Shown here in pieces: positions 54,091 through 63,305 of a stretch of DNA of 64,000 nucleotides; the stretch's first letter is position 1, and each line of letters starts with the position of its first letter. Below the pieces are notes generated by a model, which was given only the letters and a program-made list of their open reading frames with translations, was not told where the DNA came from and searched no databases. The DNA is from Bog-532 sp963720945 (GTDB lineage Bacteria > Actinomycetota > Actinomycetes > Streptosporangiales > Streptosporangiaceae): assembly GCA_963720945.1 (NCBI GenBank), contig CAVRHH010000033.1, forward strand, positions 248,001 to 312,000. Direction: 5' to 3'. A program made the position numbers and the translations under genes.

Positions 54091-55400
54091 TGGCCGCGGA
54101 CGGGGCGCCGCCGGAGGCTGCGCGCGAGATCAGCGTCCGGGGCGTGCCCGGGATCCCGGAAATCGGGCCGGGCGCCGACCTGGCCGCGCTGATCGCCGGG
54201 GCCGCCGGTGAGCTCCGGGACGGCGACATCATCGTCGTGACGTCGAAAATCGTGAGCAAGGCGGAGGGCCGGGTGGTGCGCGGCGACCGCAACGAAGCGA
54301 TCGACGCCGAAACGGTCCGGATGGTCGCGCGGCGCGGCGAGGCCCGTATCGTCGAGACCCGGCAGGGCCTGGTGCTCGCCGCGGCGGGCGTCGACGCCTC
54401 CAACACCCCGCCGGGCACCCTGGTGCTGCTGCCCGAGGATCCGGACGGGTCCGCACGCCGGCTCCGCAAGGCGCTGCGCGACCGGGCCGGCGCCACCGTG
54501 GGAGTGATCATCACCGACACGCTCGGCCGGGCCTGGCGGATCGGCCAGACGGACACCGCGATCGGCGCCGCGGGCGTGCGGCCCGCCATCGACTACCGGG
54601 GTACCGAGGATCTGTTCGGCAACTCCCTGGAGGTCACGCTGGACGCGGTAGCGGACGAGGTGGCCGCGGCCGCGGACCTGGTCAAGGGCAAGGCGCTCGG
54701 CGTCCCGGTGGCCGTGGTGCGCGGGCTCGCGGACCTGGTGACGGTGGAGGACGGCCCGGGAGCGGCCGCGCTGATCCGGCCGGCCGCGGACGACATGTTC
54801 CGGTTCGGCGCGGCCGAGGCGCCGCTGGCGCGCCGCACCGTCCGGGAGTTCACCGGCGAGCCGGTCAGCCCGGACGTGCTACGCCGGGCGATCGGCACCG
54901 CGCTAACCGCCCCGGCGCCGCACCACACCGAGCCGTGGCGTTTCGTGATCCTGGAGTCCGCGCGCAGCCGGGACGGCCTGTGCGACGCGATGCGGCAGGC
55001 GTGGGTCGCGGACCTGCGTGGTGACGGCTTCACCGAGGAGCAGATCGCCCGCCGGGTGCGGCGCGGCGAGCCGCTGCGCCAGGCCCCGCTCATCGTGGTG
55101 CCGTGCCTGCTCCCGGACGGCCTGCACGCGTACCCCGACCAGCGGCGCGCCCGGGCCGAGCACGACATGTTCGTGATCTCGATGGGCGCGGCGGTGCAGA
55201 ACCTCATGATCGCGCTGGCCGCCGAGGGCCTGGGCTCGTGCTACATCTCGAGCACGCTCTTCTGCCCGGGCGTCGCGGGCAGCGCCCTCGGCCTGCCGCC
55301 GGGCTGGCAGCCGATGGGCGCGCTCGGCATCGGGCACCCGGCCGGGGCGCCCGCCGCGCGGCCGCCCCGCGACCCAGGCCACTTCATCCTCACCCGGTAA
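54090..55400 (+). CDS. fbiB: Coenzyme F420:L-glutamate ligase / dehydro-F420-0 reductase
   Basis: The 436-residue bifunctional protein has an N-terminal CofE-like ligase domain (GDIIVVTSKIVSKAEGRVV, GVIITDTLGRAWRIGQTDTAIGAAG) that adds glutamates to F420-0. Its C-terminal FMN-binding nitroreductase-fold domain (about residues 245-436; RRTVREFTGEPVSPDVL, APAPHHTEPWRFVIL, GLGSCYISSTLFCP) reduces the dehydro form. This fusion is specific to actinobacterial F420 biosynthesis. It is coupled to fbiA by TGATG. Confidence 0.95.
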   Translation: MAADGAPPEAAREISVRGVPGIPEIGPGADLAALIAGAAGELRDGDIIVVTSKIVSKAEGRVVRGDRNEAIDAETVRMVARRGEARIVETRQGLVLAAAGVDASNTPPGTLVLLPEDPDGSARRLRKALRDRAGATVGVIITDTLGRAWRIGQTDTAIGAAGVRPAIDYRGTEDLFGNSLEVTLDAVADEVAAAADLVKGKALGVPVAVVRGLADLVTVEDGPGAAALIRPAADDMFRFGAAEAPLARRTVREFTGEPVSPDVLRRAIGTALTAPAPHHTEPWRFVILESARSRDGLCDAMRQAWVADLRGDGFTEEQIARRVRRGEPLRQAPLIVVPCLLPDGLHAYPDQRRARAEHDMFVISMGAAVQNLMIALAAEGLGSCYISSTLFCPGVAGSALGLPPGWQPMGALGIGHPAGAPAARPPRDPGHFILTR

Positions 55401-55511
55401 CGGCGCGCGGCGCGGCGCGCCTGGCCTTGCGCACGCAGCCCGCTTGGGCGAGCTGCCCTGACAACGTTCGCTAACGCCGCGTAACGGCCCCATAGCTGGA
55501 AGAATCCCGGC

Positions 55512-55823
55512 ATGGTCGAGAACATCCCGGCTGATTACCTGGCCGGACTGCCCGAACCGCAGCGCGCGGCACTGGACCGGGTGAACGCACCCGGGCTGGC
55601 GGCCCTGACGGGATACCTGTCCGCGGGTGATGCGGTGGCATTCCTGGGGGCCGGGGTGTCGAGGCCGCTCTATCCGCTCTGGGATGGCCTGATCGGCGAG
55701 CTGGTCGACGCGGCGGCGGGCCGGCTGGACGACACCGAGGCGGCGACCTGCCGGGCCATGGCCCGGGAGAGCCCGGAAGAGGTCGTGGAGATCGTCCGCC
55801 AGCAGCTCGGGGTGGCCGGCTGA
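55512..55823 (+). CDS. N-terminal half of a SIR2-family NADase domain (split gene)
   Basis: The 103-residue frame has the SIR2 NAD-binding loop AVAFLGAGVSRPLYPLWDGLIGEL (GAGVS at residues 46-50) and ends at TGA 55821 after EEVVEIVRQQLGVAG. The next gene continues the same SIR2_2 domain in another frame 8 nt later, beginning at DYGVLREVL. Either a 1-nt insertion (or 2-nt deletion) has split one gene, or the second part is translated by reinitiation at GTG 55831. The split falls between the NAD-binding and the catalytic part of the domain. Confidence 0.75.
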   Translation: MVENIPADYLAGLPEPQRAALDRVNAPGLAALTGYLSAGDAVAFLGAGVSRPLYPLWDGLIGELVDAAAGRLDDTEAATCRAMARESPEEVVEIVRQQLGVAG

Positions 55824-55830
55824 CTACGGG

Positions 55831-58800
55831 GTGCTGCGGGAGGTGCTGAAGGTCCGGACCGACCCCGAGACCGGCCGGTCCTGGACGCCGGTGCAGGAGC
55901 TGATCTGCCGGTGCGCGTTCAGGGCCGCGGTGACGACCAACTACGACCCCGGGATCGTGGACGCGCGGATGCGGATCCGGCCTGACGCGTCCGCCACCGG
56001 CTTCCTGACCTGGCGGGACGAGCTGGAGCTGGACGAGTGGCGGACCGGGGACGTCTTTGGCGAGATCGAGCTGCCGGTGCTGTACGCGCACGGCCAGCAC
56101 AACCAGCCGGACAGCATCGTGCTCGCCAGCACCGAGTACCGGCGCGCGTACGAGGGGAAGCTGCCGCACGTCCTGCGGCGGCTGGTCGACAGCGGGCACC
56201 TGGTGTGGATCGGGTTCAGCTTCGCCGACCAGCGGATCGCCGCGATCCTGCGCGAGATCGCAAACGGGTCCGGCACCCGGATCGATCCCGGGCCCGCGCC
56301 CCGGCACATCGCGATCATGCCGTGGGACCCGGCCGCGGCGGGCAACGACCCGCGCATCCTGGCCCGCCGCGCGGAGATCAGCTTCGGGGCGAAACTGATC
56401 CTGTACCCCGCGCCAGACGGTGACCATGCCGCGCTCCCGGCGCTGCTGTCCGGCCTGGCCGACGGGCGGTTCCCGGCCGCGGCCGACCTGCCCGCGCGGA
56501 CCGGCGCGCGGGCGCGGGCGCCAGCGGACGGCCCGGCGCCCGGCCCGCCCGCGATCCCGGTGGAGTGGGTGCCGGCCCCGGACCCGATCGTGCATTTCAC
56601 CGGGCGGGCGGAGGAGCTGGCGCGGCTGGACCGCTGGGCCGCCGACCCGGACGTGCGGCTGACCGGCGTCACCGCCTGGGGCGGCGCGGGCAAGACAGCG
56701 CTGGTCACGCACTGGGTCCAGGACGCGGGCGGCGCGGCCCGGCGGCCGGGCATCCGGGGGGTCTTCGGCTGGAGTTTCTACGCCGATCCCTCGGCCGAGC
56801 ACTGGGTGGAGGGGCTGCTGGAGTGGGCGGCCCACACGCTGGGCCTGCGGCTACGGGCCGCCCTGCCGGCGACCGCGGTGCTGGGCCTGCTGCGGACGGT
56901 GCCGCTGGTACTGGTGCTGGACGGCCTGGAGGTGGTGCAGGAAGGCCCGGCCGGGGACGGTTACGGCCAGTTCCTGGACGGGACGCTCCGCGAGGTGCTG
57001 TCCGGCGCCTGCCAGCAGCGCCAGGGCAGCCTGATCCTGCTCACCAGCCGGTTCGCGTTCGCCGACCTGGAAACCTTCGACGGCGGCAGCGCCCGGATGC
57101 TGGACGTGCCGCCGTTCAGCCCCGCCGAGGGCGCCGCGCTGCTGGCCGCGGCCGGCGGCGACTGGCTGCCGGACGGCGAGCGCCGGATGCTGGTGGCCGC
57201 GGTCGACGGGCATGCCCTGGCCGTCGGGGCGCTGGCCGGCCTGCTGGCCGACCGGCCGCCGGCCGGTGACCTGACCGCGCTGCGCGCGGACCTGGCCGCC
57301 GCCGCGCGGACCAGCGACCGGGTGCGCCGGGTGCTGCGCTTCTACGCGGACCGGCTGGGCGAGCCGGACCGGTACCTGCTGGCCGCGCTGTCCATGTTCG
57401 CCCGCCCGGTGAGCGCCGCGGCGGTGCTGGCCGTCACGGGCCACCCGGCGTTCGGCGGCCGCCTGGACGGGTGGACACCAGCGATGGTGGAGACCGCGGT
57501 GCGGGAGCGGCTCGGCGGCCTGGTCTCCTGGCACCCGGCCGGCACGGTGTCCGCGCACCCCCTGGTCCGGGACGCGTTCCGGTCGCTGGCCCTGGCCGCG
57601 GCCGAGGTCGCCGTGGAGACCACCCTGATCGGTATCCCGGCGGGCCACGTGACCAGCCGGGCCGACGCGCTCGTGGTGGTCGAGGCCGTCGAGCTGCTGC
57701 TGGACGCCGACCAGTGGCAGGCCGCCAACGACCTGCATGACAGCCGCACCACAGCGGCTGAGTCAGGCGACGTCTGGCTGAACCTTCCGGCGGCCCGGCT
57801 GGGGCAGCGCGCATCATTGGCCTTCGTCGGAACGCCTGCCCGCCGCGCCGCATGCGAAGCCAACCTGCGGCCTCGTGACCTGGGTTACTACATCAGTGCC
57901 GGCGGACTGTGCGCGATGTACGCGGGCGACCTGATCACGGCGCGTGAATACATGCGCATGGCCATTAGTTTCGAGCGGGGCACCGGCGACAGCCGTAACC
58001 TCGCTATCAGCTTGATCAACTTCAGTGACTGCCTCGAAGCTCTGGGCGACATCGACGGGGCCGCGGCCGCCGCGACGGAATCCCTCAGCGCCGCCAGCAT
58101 CGACGGAGAAGAATGGTGGCAGGTCCATATCGCTCACTCGGCCATCGGCTGGCTGGCCGCGATGGCGGGTGACCCGGCAAAGGCCGACGAGCAGTTCACC
58201 GCGGCCGACCGGCTGCAGGCCGCCCATGGTTCGGGGAACAATCATCTGTACTCGCTGCCCGGCAGCCGCTGGGCCGGCTGGCTGGCCCGGAGCGGGCGCA
58301 CGGGCGCTGCGCTGGCGCTGGCCAACCGCGGGCTGGAGATCGCCCGGCGGAATGGCTGGAATGCCGGCGCGGCCCATTGCGAGCGGCAGCTGGGCCGGCT
58401 CGCCCTGGCCGCCGGGGACAGCGGCACAGCCGGCCGGCACCTGGCCGAGGCGGCGGCGGGCTTCCGGGCTGGTGACTACCTCACCGAGCTCGCCGTCACG
58501 CTGGCCGAGCAGGCCGCTCACGCGCGGATCATCGGGGACCTCGACGCGGCCCAGCGGTACGCCGCCGAGGCGATCGGCATCGCCGCGCCGCGGAAGATGG
58601 TGCCCGCCCAGTCGGGCGCCCTCGCCGCGCGCGCCCGGATCTGCGCCAGCCAGGCCGCCAGCCAGGCCAGCGGCCCGGACGCGCGCGATCAGCTGGCCCG
58701 GGGCCGGGACGCGGCCGACGCCGCGCTGCGGCTCGCCACCCGGCATCACCTGGCCTGGCACGAACTCGGCGCGCTGGAGGCCCACGCCGCCCTCGACGAG

Positions 58801-58965
58801 GCCGAGGGCATCGACCACGGGTGGGCCGGGAAGGCGCGGGCGCTGCACGCCCGGCTGGTGCCGCCCGGCCTGGACCCGGATCCGCTCGGCACCGTGGAAC
58901 GGCTGGTCGCGGAGCAGAAGGCCGCCGCCGGAGGCGACAAGAGCGACGACGGGAGCGATGCGTGA
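55831..58965 (+). CDS. SIR2 (C-half) - STAND NTPase - TPR protein, candidate antiphage NADase
   Basis: This 1,044-residue frame continues the SIR2 domain: FRAAVTTNYDPGIVDA supplies the catalytic Asn/Asp, YAHGQHNQPDSIV the catalytic His, and HLVWIGFSFADQRIAAIL the domain end. A STAND NTPase follows (about residues 245-510): FTGRAEELARLDRW, Walker A WGGAGKTALVTH near 283-292, Walker B LVLVLDGLEVV near 358, and LILLTSRF. The C-terminal 450 residues form TPR-like helices with repeated ALGDIDGA/AGDPAKADEQF/AGDSGTAGRHL units. SIR2-STAND is the architecture of Avs5, in which target binding triggers NAD depletion. The downstream membrane gene overlaps by TGATG. The sensed ligand is unknown. Confidence 0.85.
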   Translation: MLREVLKVRTDPETGRSWTPVQELICRCAFRAAVTTNYDPGIVDARMRIRPDASATGFLTWRDELELDEWRTGDVFGEIELPVLYAHGQHNQPDSIVLASTEYRRAYEGKLPHVLRRLVDSGHLVWIGFSFADQRIAAILREIANGSGTRIDPGPAPRHIAIMPWDPAAAGNDPRILARRAEISFGAKLILYPAPDGDHAALPALLSGLADGRFPAAADLPARTGARARAPADGPAPGPPAIPVEWVPAPDPIVHFTGRAEELARLDRWAADPDVRLTGVTAWGGAGKTALVTHWVQDAGGAARRPGIRGVFGWSFYADPSAEHWVEGLLEWAAHTLGLRLRAALPATAVLGLLRTVPLVLVLDGLEVVQEGPAGDGYGQFLDGTLREVLSGACQQRQGSLILLTSRFAFADLETFDGGSARMLDVPPFSPAEGAALLAAAGGDWLPDGERRMLVAAVDGHALAVGALAGLLADRPPAGDLTALRADLAAAARTSDRVRRVLRFYADRLGEPDRYLLAALSMFARPVSAAAVLAVTGHPAFGGRLDGWTPAMVETAVRERLGGLVSWHPAGTVSAHPLVRDAFRSLALAAAEVAVETTLIGIPAGHVTSRADALVVVEAVELLLDADQWQAANDLHDSRTTAAESGDVWLNLPAARLGQRASLAFVGTPARRAACEANLRPRDLGYYISAGGLCAMYAGDLITAREYMRMAISFERGTGDSRNLAISLINFSDCLEALGDIDGAAAAATESLSAASIDGEEWWQVHIAHSAIGWLAAMAGDPAKADEQFTAADRLQAAHGSGNNHLYSLPGSRWAGWLARSGRTGAALALANRGLEIARRNGWNAGAAHCERQLGRLALAAGDSGTAGRHLAEAAAGFRAGDYLTELAVTLAEQAAHARIIGDLDAAQRYAAEAIGIAAPRKMVPAQSGALAARARICASQAASQASGPDARDQLARGRDAADAALRLATRHHLAWHELGALEAHAALDEAEGIDHGWAGKARALHARLVPPGLDPDPLGTVERLVAEQKAAAGGDKSDDGSDA

Positions 58966-59540
58966 TGGCCGGGTGGACCAGCGTGCAGATCGTCACGATC
59001 GTGGTGGCCGCGCTGACGCCGCTGACGGTGGCGGCACTCGGCTTCTTCGTGGCCCGGACCGGGCGGCGGATCGGGCAGGTGCAGTGGGCCAACCAGACCG
59101 TGGTCGCCCGGCGGCTGGACATCTTCAAGGACGTAGCGCCGCAGATCAACCGGCTGCTCTGTTTCGCGACGTTCGTGGGGGCCTGGAAGGAGATCAGCCC
59201 CCGGGACGCCATCGCGGTGAAGCGGAAGCTGGACGAGACGATGTACGCCAACCGGGTGCTGTTCTCCGATCAGTTCTTCGGCTCCTATCAGCTCTTCATG
59301 GTCACCCTGTTCGCCATGTACGCGACCACCGACGCGGACGCGCACGTGCGGGCGCCGATCGACAGCGTCTGGGGCGACCGGCGCAACATGCCCTGGTGGG
59401 AGGACGGGATGGAAAGCCTGTTCAGCGCGAAGAGCACGGTCAGTACGGACGAAATCCAGGCGGCCCATGATCAGCTCGCGCAACGTTTCCGGGCCGAACT
59501 CTACGTCACCCAGCAGGCGCTGCCACTGCTGACAACGTAG
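58965..59540 (+). CDS. Small membrane-anchored partner protein of the SIR2-STAND gene
   Basis: The 191-residue protein has one N-terminal membrane helix (about residues 7-31, VQIVTIVVAALTPLTVAALGFFV) and a cytosolic helical domain with WANQTVVARRLDIFKDVAPQINRLLCF, TFVGAWKEISPRDAIAVKRKLDETMY, VLFSDQFFGSYQLFMVTLF and HDQLAQRFRAELY. I recall similar uncharacterised proteins in other bacteria. Its start overlaps the SIR2-STAND stop (TGATG), so the two are made together. Being membrane-bound, it may localise, sense, or restrain the NADase. No catalytic motif is recognised. Confidence 0.78.
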   Translation: MAGWTSVQIVTIVVAALTPLTVAALGFFVARTGRRIGQVQWANQTVVARRLDIFKDVAPQINRLLCFATFVGAWKEISPRDAIAVKRKLDETMYANRVLFSDQFFGSYQLFMVTLFAMYATTDADAHVRAPIDSVWGDRRNMPWWEDGMESLFSAKSTVSTDEIQAAHDQLAQRFRAELYVTQQALPLLTT

Positions 59541-59626
59541 CCGCGGGGATGGCGGCGGCTGGCCCCAGGACCGTCCCGCTGCCGCCGGGGCGGGCGGCCG
59601 GCAGGTCCGTTCAGTCGTCCCGGCGA

Positions 59627-62206
59627 TCAGCTGGTGAACAGGGGCAGCGGCGTGCGGACGGACGCGCAAACGCCGTCGCTGGCCGCCGCGGCGGCGAGCC
59701 GCTCCGCAGGGACCTCGCCGTAGGAGGTGGTCCGCTGGCGCAGCGGACGGCCGGTGGGCGCGATCATCGCCTCGAGCTGGCTGATGGTACGGAACGAGCC
59801 GTTGCCGGCGCCCGCCATCCGGCTGATCGTCTCCTCCATCAGGGTGCCGCCGACGTCGTTGGCGCCACCGCGCAGAACGTCCCGGCACAGATCCTCGCCC
59901 AGCTTGACCCACGAACACTGGATCGAGCCGATCGCCCCGTGCAGCAGCAGCCGGGACACCGCGTGCACGGCCCGGTTCTCCCGCCGGGTGGGCCCTGGGC
60001 GGGCCAGCCCGGCCAGGTAGATGGGCGCGCTGGAGTGAATGAACGGCAGCAGCACGAACTCGGTGAAGCCGCCGGTGCGCTCCTGGATGCCGCGCAGGAC
60101 CCGCAGGTGCGCGACCCAGTGCGCCGGGGTGTCAACGTGCCCGTACATCATCGTGGAGGAGCTGCGGATGCCCAGCTCGTGCGCGGTGGTGATCACCTCG
60201 ATCCACACCGAGGCGGGCAGCTTGCCCTTGGTCAGGATCCAGCGCACGTTGTCGTCGAGGATCTCCGCGGCGGTGCCGGGCATCGAGCTGAGGCCGGCTT
60301 CCTTCGCGCGGATGAGCCATTCCCGGATCGGCAGCCCGGTGCGGGACGCCCCGTTGACCACCTCCATCGGGGAGAACGCGTGCACGTGCATCTCCGGGCA
60401 GCGCCGCCTGACCTCGGCGGCGATATCGAAGTAGGCGGTGCCGGGCAGGTCCGGGTGGATGCCGCCCTGCATGCACACTTCGGTCGCCCCGGCTTCCCAG
60501 GCTTCCTGCGCGCGGTCGCCGATCTGCTGCAGCGACAGGGTGTAGGCGTCCGCGTCGGTACGGCGCTGAGCGAAGGCGCAGAACCGGCAGCCGGTGTAGC
60601 AGACGTTGGTGAAGTTGATGTTCCGGTTGACGACGTAGGTGACGTCATCGCCGTTGACGTCGCGGCGGATCGCGTCGGCCAGGCCGCACACGGCCTCCAG
60701 CGCCGGGCCGTCCGCGGCGAGCAGCGCGAGCGCCTGGTCGTCGGTGAGCGCGGCCGGGTCCCGCCCGGCCTGGCGGAGCGCGGCCTTGACGTCGGTGTCC
60801 AGCCGGGGGGCGACCGGCGGCGGGCTGGCTGGCGGCGGCGCGAGGCGCGTCCTGACCTCCGCCCAGTCGCCGTAGACCTCGGCGAAGTCGTCCCGGCGGT
60901 CGGTGGTCCGGCCGGTCGTGTCGATCGAGGTGTGCAGATCGGTCCGGCCCGCCTCCTGCCAGCCGCCGTCCGGCTCCTGCCACGGCCGCCCCTCCGGCAT
61001 TGCCCCGTCGGCGGCCAGGCCGGTCGCGGGGTCGGCCAGCGCGGACACGTGCCCGGCCAGCCGCGGGTCGAGCCACGGCTCACGGAGGTAGGGCGGGTAG
61101 ATCGTCAGGCGCTCGCGCAGGGTGAACCCGCCGGCGGCGGTCTGCGCGGCCAGCTCGTCGATCTGCGGCCACGGGCGCTCCGGGTTGACGTGATCCGGGG
61201 TGAGCGGGGAGACGCCGCCCCAGTCGTCGATCCCGGCGGCCAGGATCATCCGGTACTGGTCACCGATCAGGTTCGGCGGGGCCTGGATCCGGGCCTTCGG
61301 GCCGAGCACCAGCCGGGCGACGGCGATGGTCGCGGCGAGGTCCGCCAGTTCGGCGTCGGGCACGCCGCGCATCCTGGTGTCCGGCTTGGCCCGGAAGTTC
61401 TGCACGATGACTTCCTGGATGCCGCCGTACTCGCGGGCGACCTGGCGGATCGCGAAGATCGATTCGGCCCGCTCGGCGAGCGTCTCGCCGATGCCGATGA
61501 GGATCCCGGTGGTGAACGGCACGCCGCTGCGCCCGGCGTCCTCGAGCACGCGCAGCCGGACCGCGGGGTCCTTGTCCGGGCTGCCGTAGTGCGGGGCGCC
61601 CTTCTCGGTGAACAGCCGCGCCGCCGTGGTCTCCAGCATCATGCCCATCGACGGCGCCACCGGCTTGAGCCGCTGGAAGTCCGCCCAGCTCAGGACGCCC
61701 GGATTGAGATGCGGCAGCAGGCCGGTCTGCTCCAGCACGCGGATCGCCATGGCCCGCACGTAGGACAGGGTGTCGTCGTAGCCGCGCGCGTCCAGCCACT
61801 CCCGCGCCTGGTGCCAGCGGTCCTCCGGCCGGTCGCCCAGCGTGAACAGGGCTTCCTTGCAGCCCAGCGCGGCGCCCTGGCGGGCGATGGCCAGGACCTC
61901 GTCGGGCTTCAGGTAGGGGCTGTCCAGGCGATGCGGGACCGTCGCGAACGTGCAGTACCCGCAGCGGTCGCGGCACAGCCGGGTCAGCGGGATGAAGACC
62001 TTCCGCGAATACGTGATCACGCCGGGACGCCCGGCGGCGGCCAGGCCCGCGTCCCTGGTCCGGCCGGCGTAGCTGAGCAGCGTCTCCAGCGCGTCGTCCC
62101 GGCTCTGCAGCAGGATCGCGGCCTCGCCGGGGTCCAGGGCCTTGCCATCCCGGGCGCGGGCCAGCGCCCGGCGCAGGCCCGGCTGACGCTCAGCGGAAGA
62201 CGTCAC
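59627..62206 (-). CDS. fbiC: FO synthase (CofG-CofH fusion)
   Basis: The 859-residue two-domain radical-SAM enzyme makes the deazaflavin FO from a tyrosine-derived and a pyrimidine precursor. The CofG domain carries CRDRCGYC (Cys78, Cys82, Cys85) and the CofH domain CYTGCRFC (Cys536, Cys540, Cys543), each a Cx3Cx2C cluster site. Between them is a linker at about 395-480. GTG 62206 with AAGGGAT upstream starts just before the conserved region. It is convergent with the SIR2-STAND operon, which separates it from fbiAB. Confidence 0.97.
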   Translation of the reverse strand: MTSSAERQPGLRRALARARDGKALDPGEAAILLQSRDDALETLLSYAGRTRDAGLAAAGRPGVITYSRKVFIPLTRLCRDRCGYCTFATVPHRLDSPYLKPDEVLAIARQGAALGCKEALFTLGDRPEDRWHQAREWLDARGYDDTLSYVRAMAIRVLEQTGLLPHLNPGVLSWADFQRLKPVAPSMGMMLETTAARLFTEKGAPHYGSPDKDPAVRLRVLEDAGRSGVPFTTGILIGIGETLAERAESIFAIRQVAREYGGIQEVIVQNFRAKPDTRMRGVPDAELADLAATIAVARLVLGPKARIQAPPNLIGDQYRMILAAGIDDWGGVSPLTPDHVNPERPWPQIDELAAQTAAGGFTLRERLTIYPPYLREPWLDPRLAGHVSALADPATGLAADGAMPEGRPWQEPDGGWQEAGRTDLHTSIDTTGRTTDRRDDFAEVYGDWAEVRTRLAPPPASPPPVAPRLDTDVKAALRQAGRDPAALTDDQALALLAADGPALEAVCGLADAIRRDVNGDDVTYVVNRNINFTNVCYTGCRFCAFAQRRTDADAYTLSLQQIGDRAQEAWEAGATEVCMQGGIHPDLPGTAYFDIAAEVRRRCPEMHVHAFSPMEVVNGASRTGLPIREWLIRAKEAGLSSMPGTAAEILDDNVRWILTKGKLPASVWIEVITTAHELGIRSSSTMMYGHVDTPAHWVAHLRVLRGIQERTGGFTEFVLLPFIHSSAPIYLAGLARPGPTRRENRAVHAVSRLLLHGAIGSIQCSWVKLGEDLCRDVLRGGANDVGGTLMEETISRMAGAGNGSFRTISQLEAMIAPTGRPLRQRTTSYGEVPAERLAAAAASDGVCASVRTPLPLFTS

Positions 62207-62325
62207 GCGTTATCCCTTCGTCGGCGGTCACGGGCGGCAGCCGCGTCAGCGTTCGCGGCCGCTGATCAATTCCCCCGTCGACCCTACGCCGGGGCAAAAT
62301 GGCACCCGGCCGCCAGGGGAGGCGG

Positions 62326-63270
62326 TCAGAAACGGCGGTAGTCGCGGACGGGCATGCGGGGGCCCCGGCGCGGCGGGCGGATGCCGCTGAGCTCGACGAG
62401 GCGGGTCACCCGGTAACGATGGCCGGCGTAGGGGGCGAGCAGCTCCAGCATGCCGTCGTCGTCGACGATCCGGCCGGCCAGCGCCCAGCCGACCGCCTTA
62501 GGCAGGTTGTAGTCACCGACCGAGACGGCGTCCGGGTCGCCGGAGGCCCGCTGCATCACCTCCGCCGCCGTCCAGACCCCGATGCCGGGCAGGATCCGCA
62601 GCCGGCGGCTGGCCTCCGCCGCGGCCAGCGTGGCGCTCTCCTCCATCCGCCCGGCGACCTGGGCCGCGGTGGCGATCGTCCGGGCGCGCACCGCTTCTGC
62701 GCCCGCCCGGTGCCACTCCCACGACGGGATCCGCGCCCAGGTGCGGGCGGGCGGGAAGACCCGCATGCCGCGGGGGGCGGGCCCTGGGGCCGCGGAACCG
62801 TACCGGTACATCAGGATCCGCCACGCACGGTGCGCCTCGATGCCGAGGACCTTCTGCTCCAGGACCGCGGGCACCAGGGCTTCCATGACCCGGTCGCTGC
62901 GCCCGATGCGCAGGCCGTCGTGCCGGGCGGCCAGCTCGCGCAGCAGCGGGTGCCGGGGGCGGAAACCGTCCCGGTCGTCACGCGCCCCGAGCAGGTCCGG
63001 CACGGTCTCCAGCAGCCACGCCGCACCCGGGCCCCAGGCCTCGGACACGATGACCTCCGCGCGGGCCGGGAGCACGCGGAGCGTCGCGGGCCCCTCCGGG
63101 GTGAGCGAGGTGCGCCAGACGGCCCCGGCCCCGTCGACCCGGTAGGCCGGGTCGCCGCCGCCGCGGCCGTGCACGGACAGGGTCAGACGCACATCGATGG
63201 GGAACGGCGCGCGCCAGTCCCGGACCAGGGGCTGGCCCGGCCCGGTCACCGCACTAGCCAGGTCCGTCAT
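62326..63270 (-). CDS. AlkA-like DNA-3-methyladenine glycosylase 2
   Basis: The 314-residue protein matches the HhH-GPD superfamily: ALVPAVLEQKVLGIEAHRAWRIL before the motif, then LRILPGIGVWTAAEVMQRASGDPDAVSVGDYNLPKAVGWAL with the helix-hairpin-helix (LPGIGVWTA) and the catalytic Asp in VGDYNLP. It excises alkylated purines. The N-terminal beta domain (about residues 18-105) is typical of actinobacterial AlkA. Start at ATG 63270. The gene lies 119 nt upstream of fbiC on the same strand. Confidence 0.9.
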   Translation of the reverse strand: MTDLASAVTGPGQPLVRDWRAPFPIDVRLTLSVHGRGGGDPAYRVDGAGAVWRTSLTPEGPATLRVLPARAEVIVSEAWGPGAAWLLETVPDLLGARDDRDGFRPRHPLLRELAARHDGLRIGRSDRVMEALVPAVLEQKVLGIEAHRAWRILMYRYGSAAPGPAPRGMRVFPPARTWARIPSWEWHRAGAEAVRARTIATAAQVAGRMEESATLAAAEASRRLRILPGIGVWTAAEVMQRASGDPDAVSVGDYNLPKAVGWALAGRIVDDDGMLELLAPYAGHRYRVTRLVELSGIRPPRRGPRMPVRDYRRF

Positions 63271-63305
63271 GTCACCCGCCCGGGTGCCGCCCGCTCACGC
63301 GTCCC

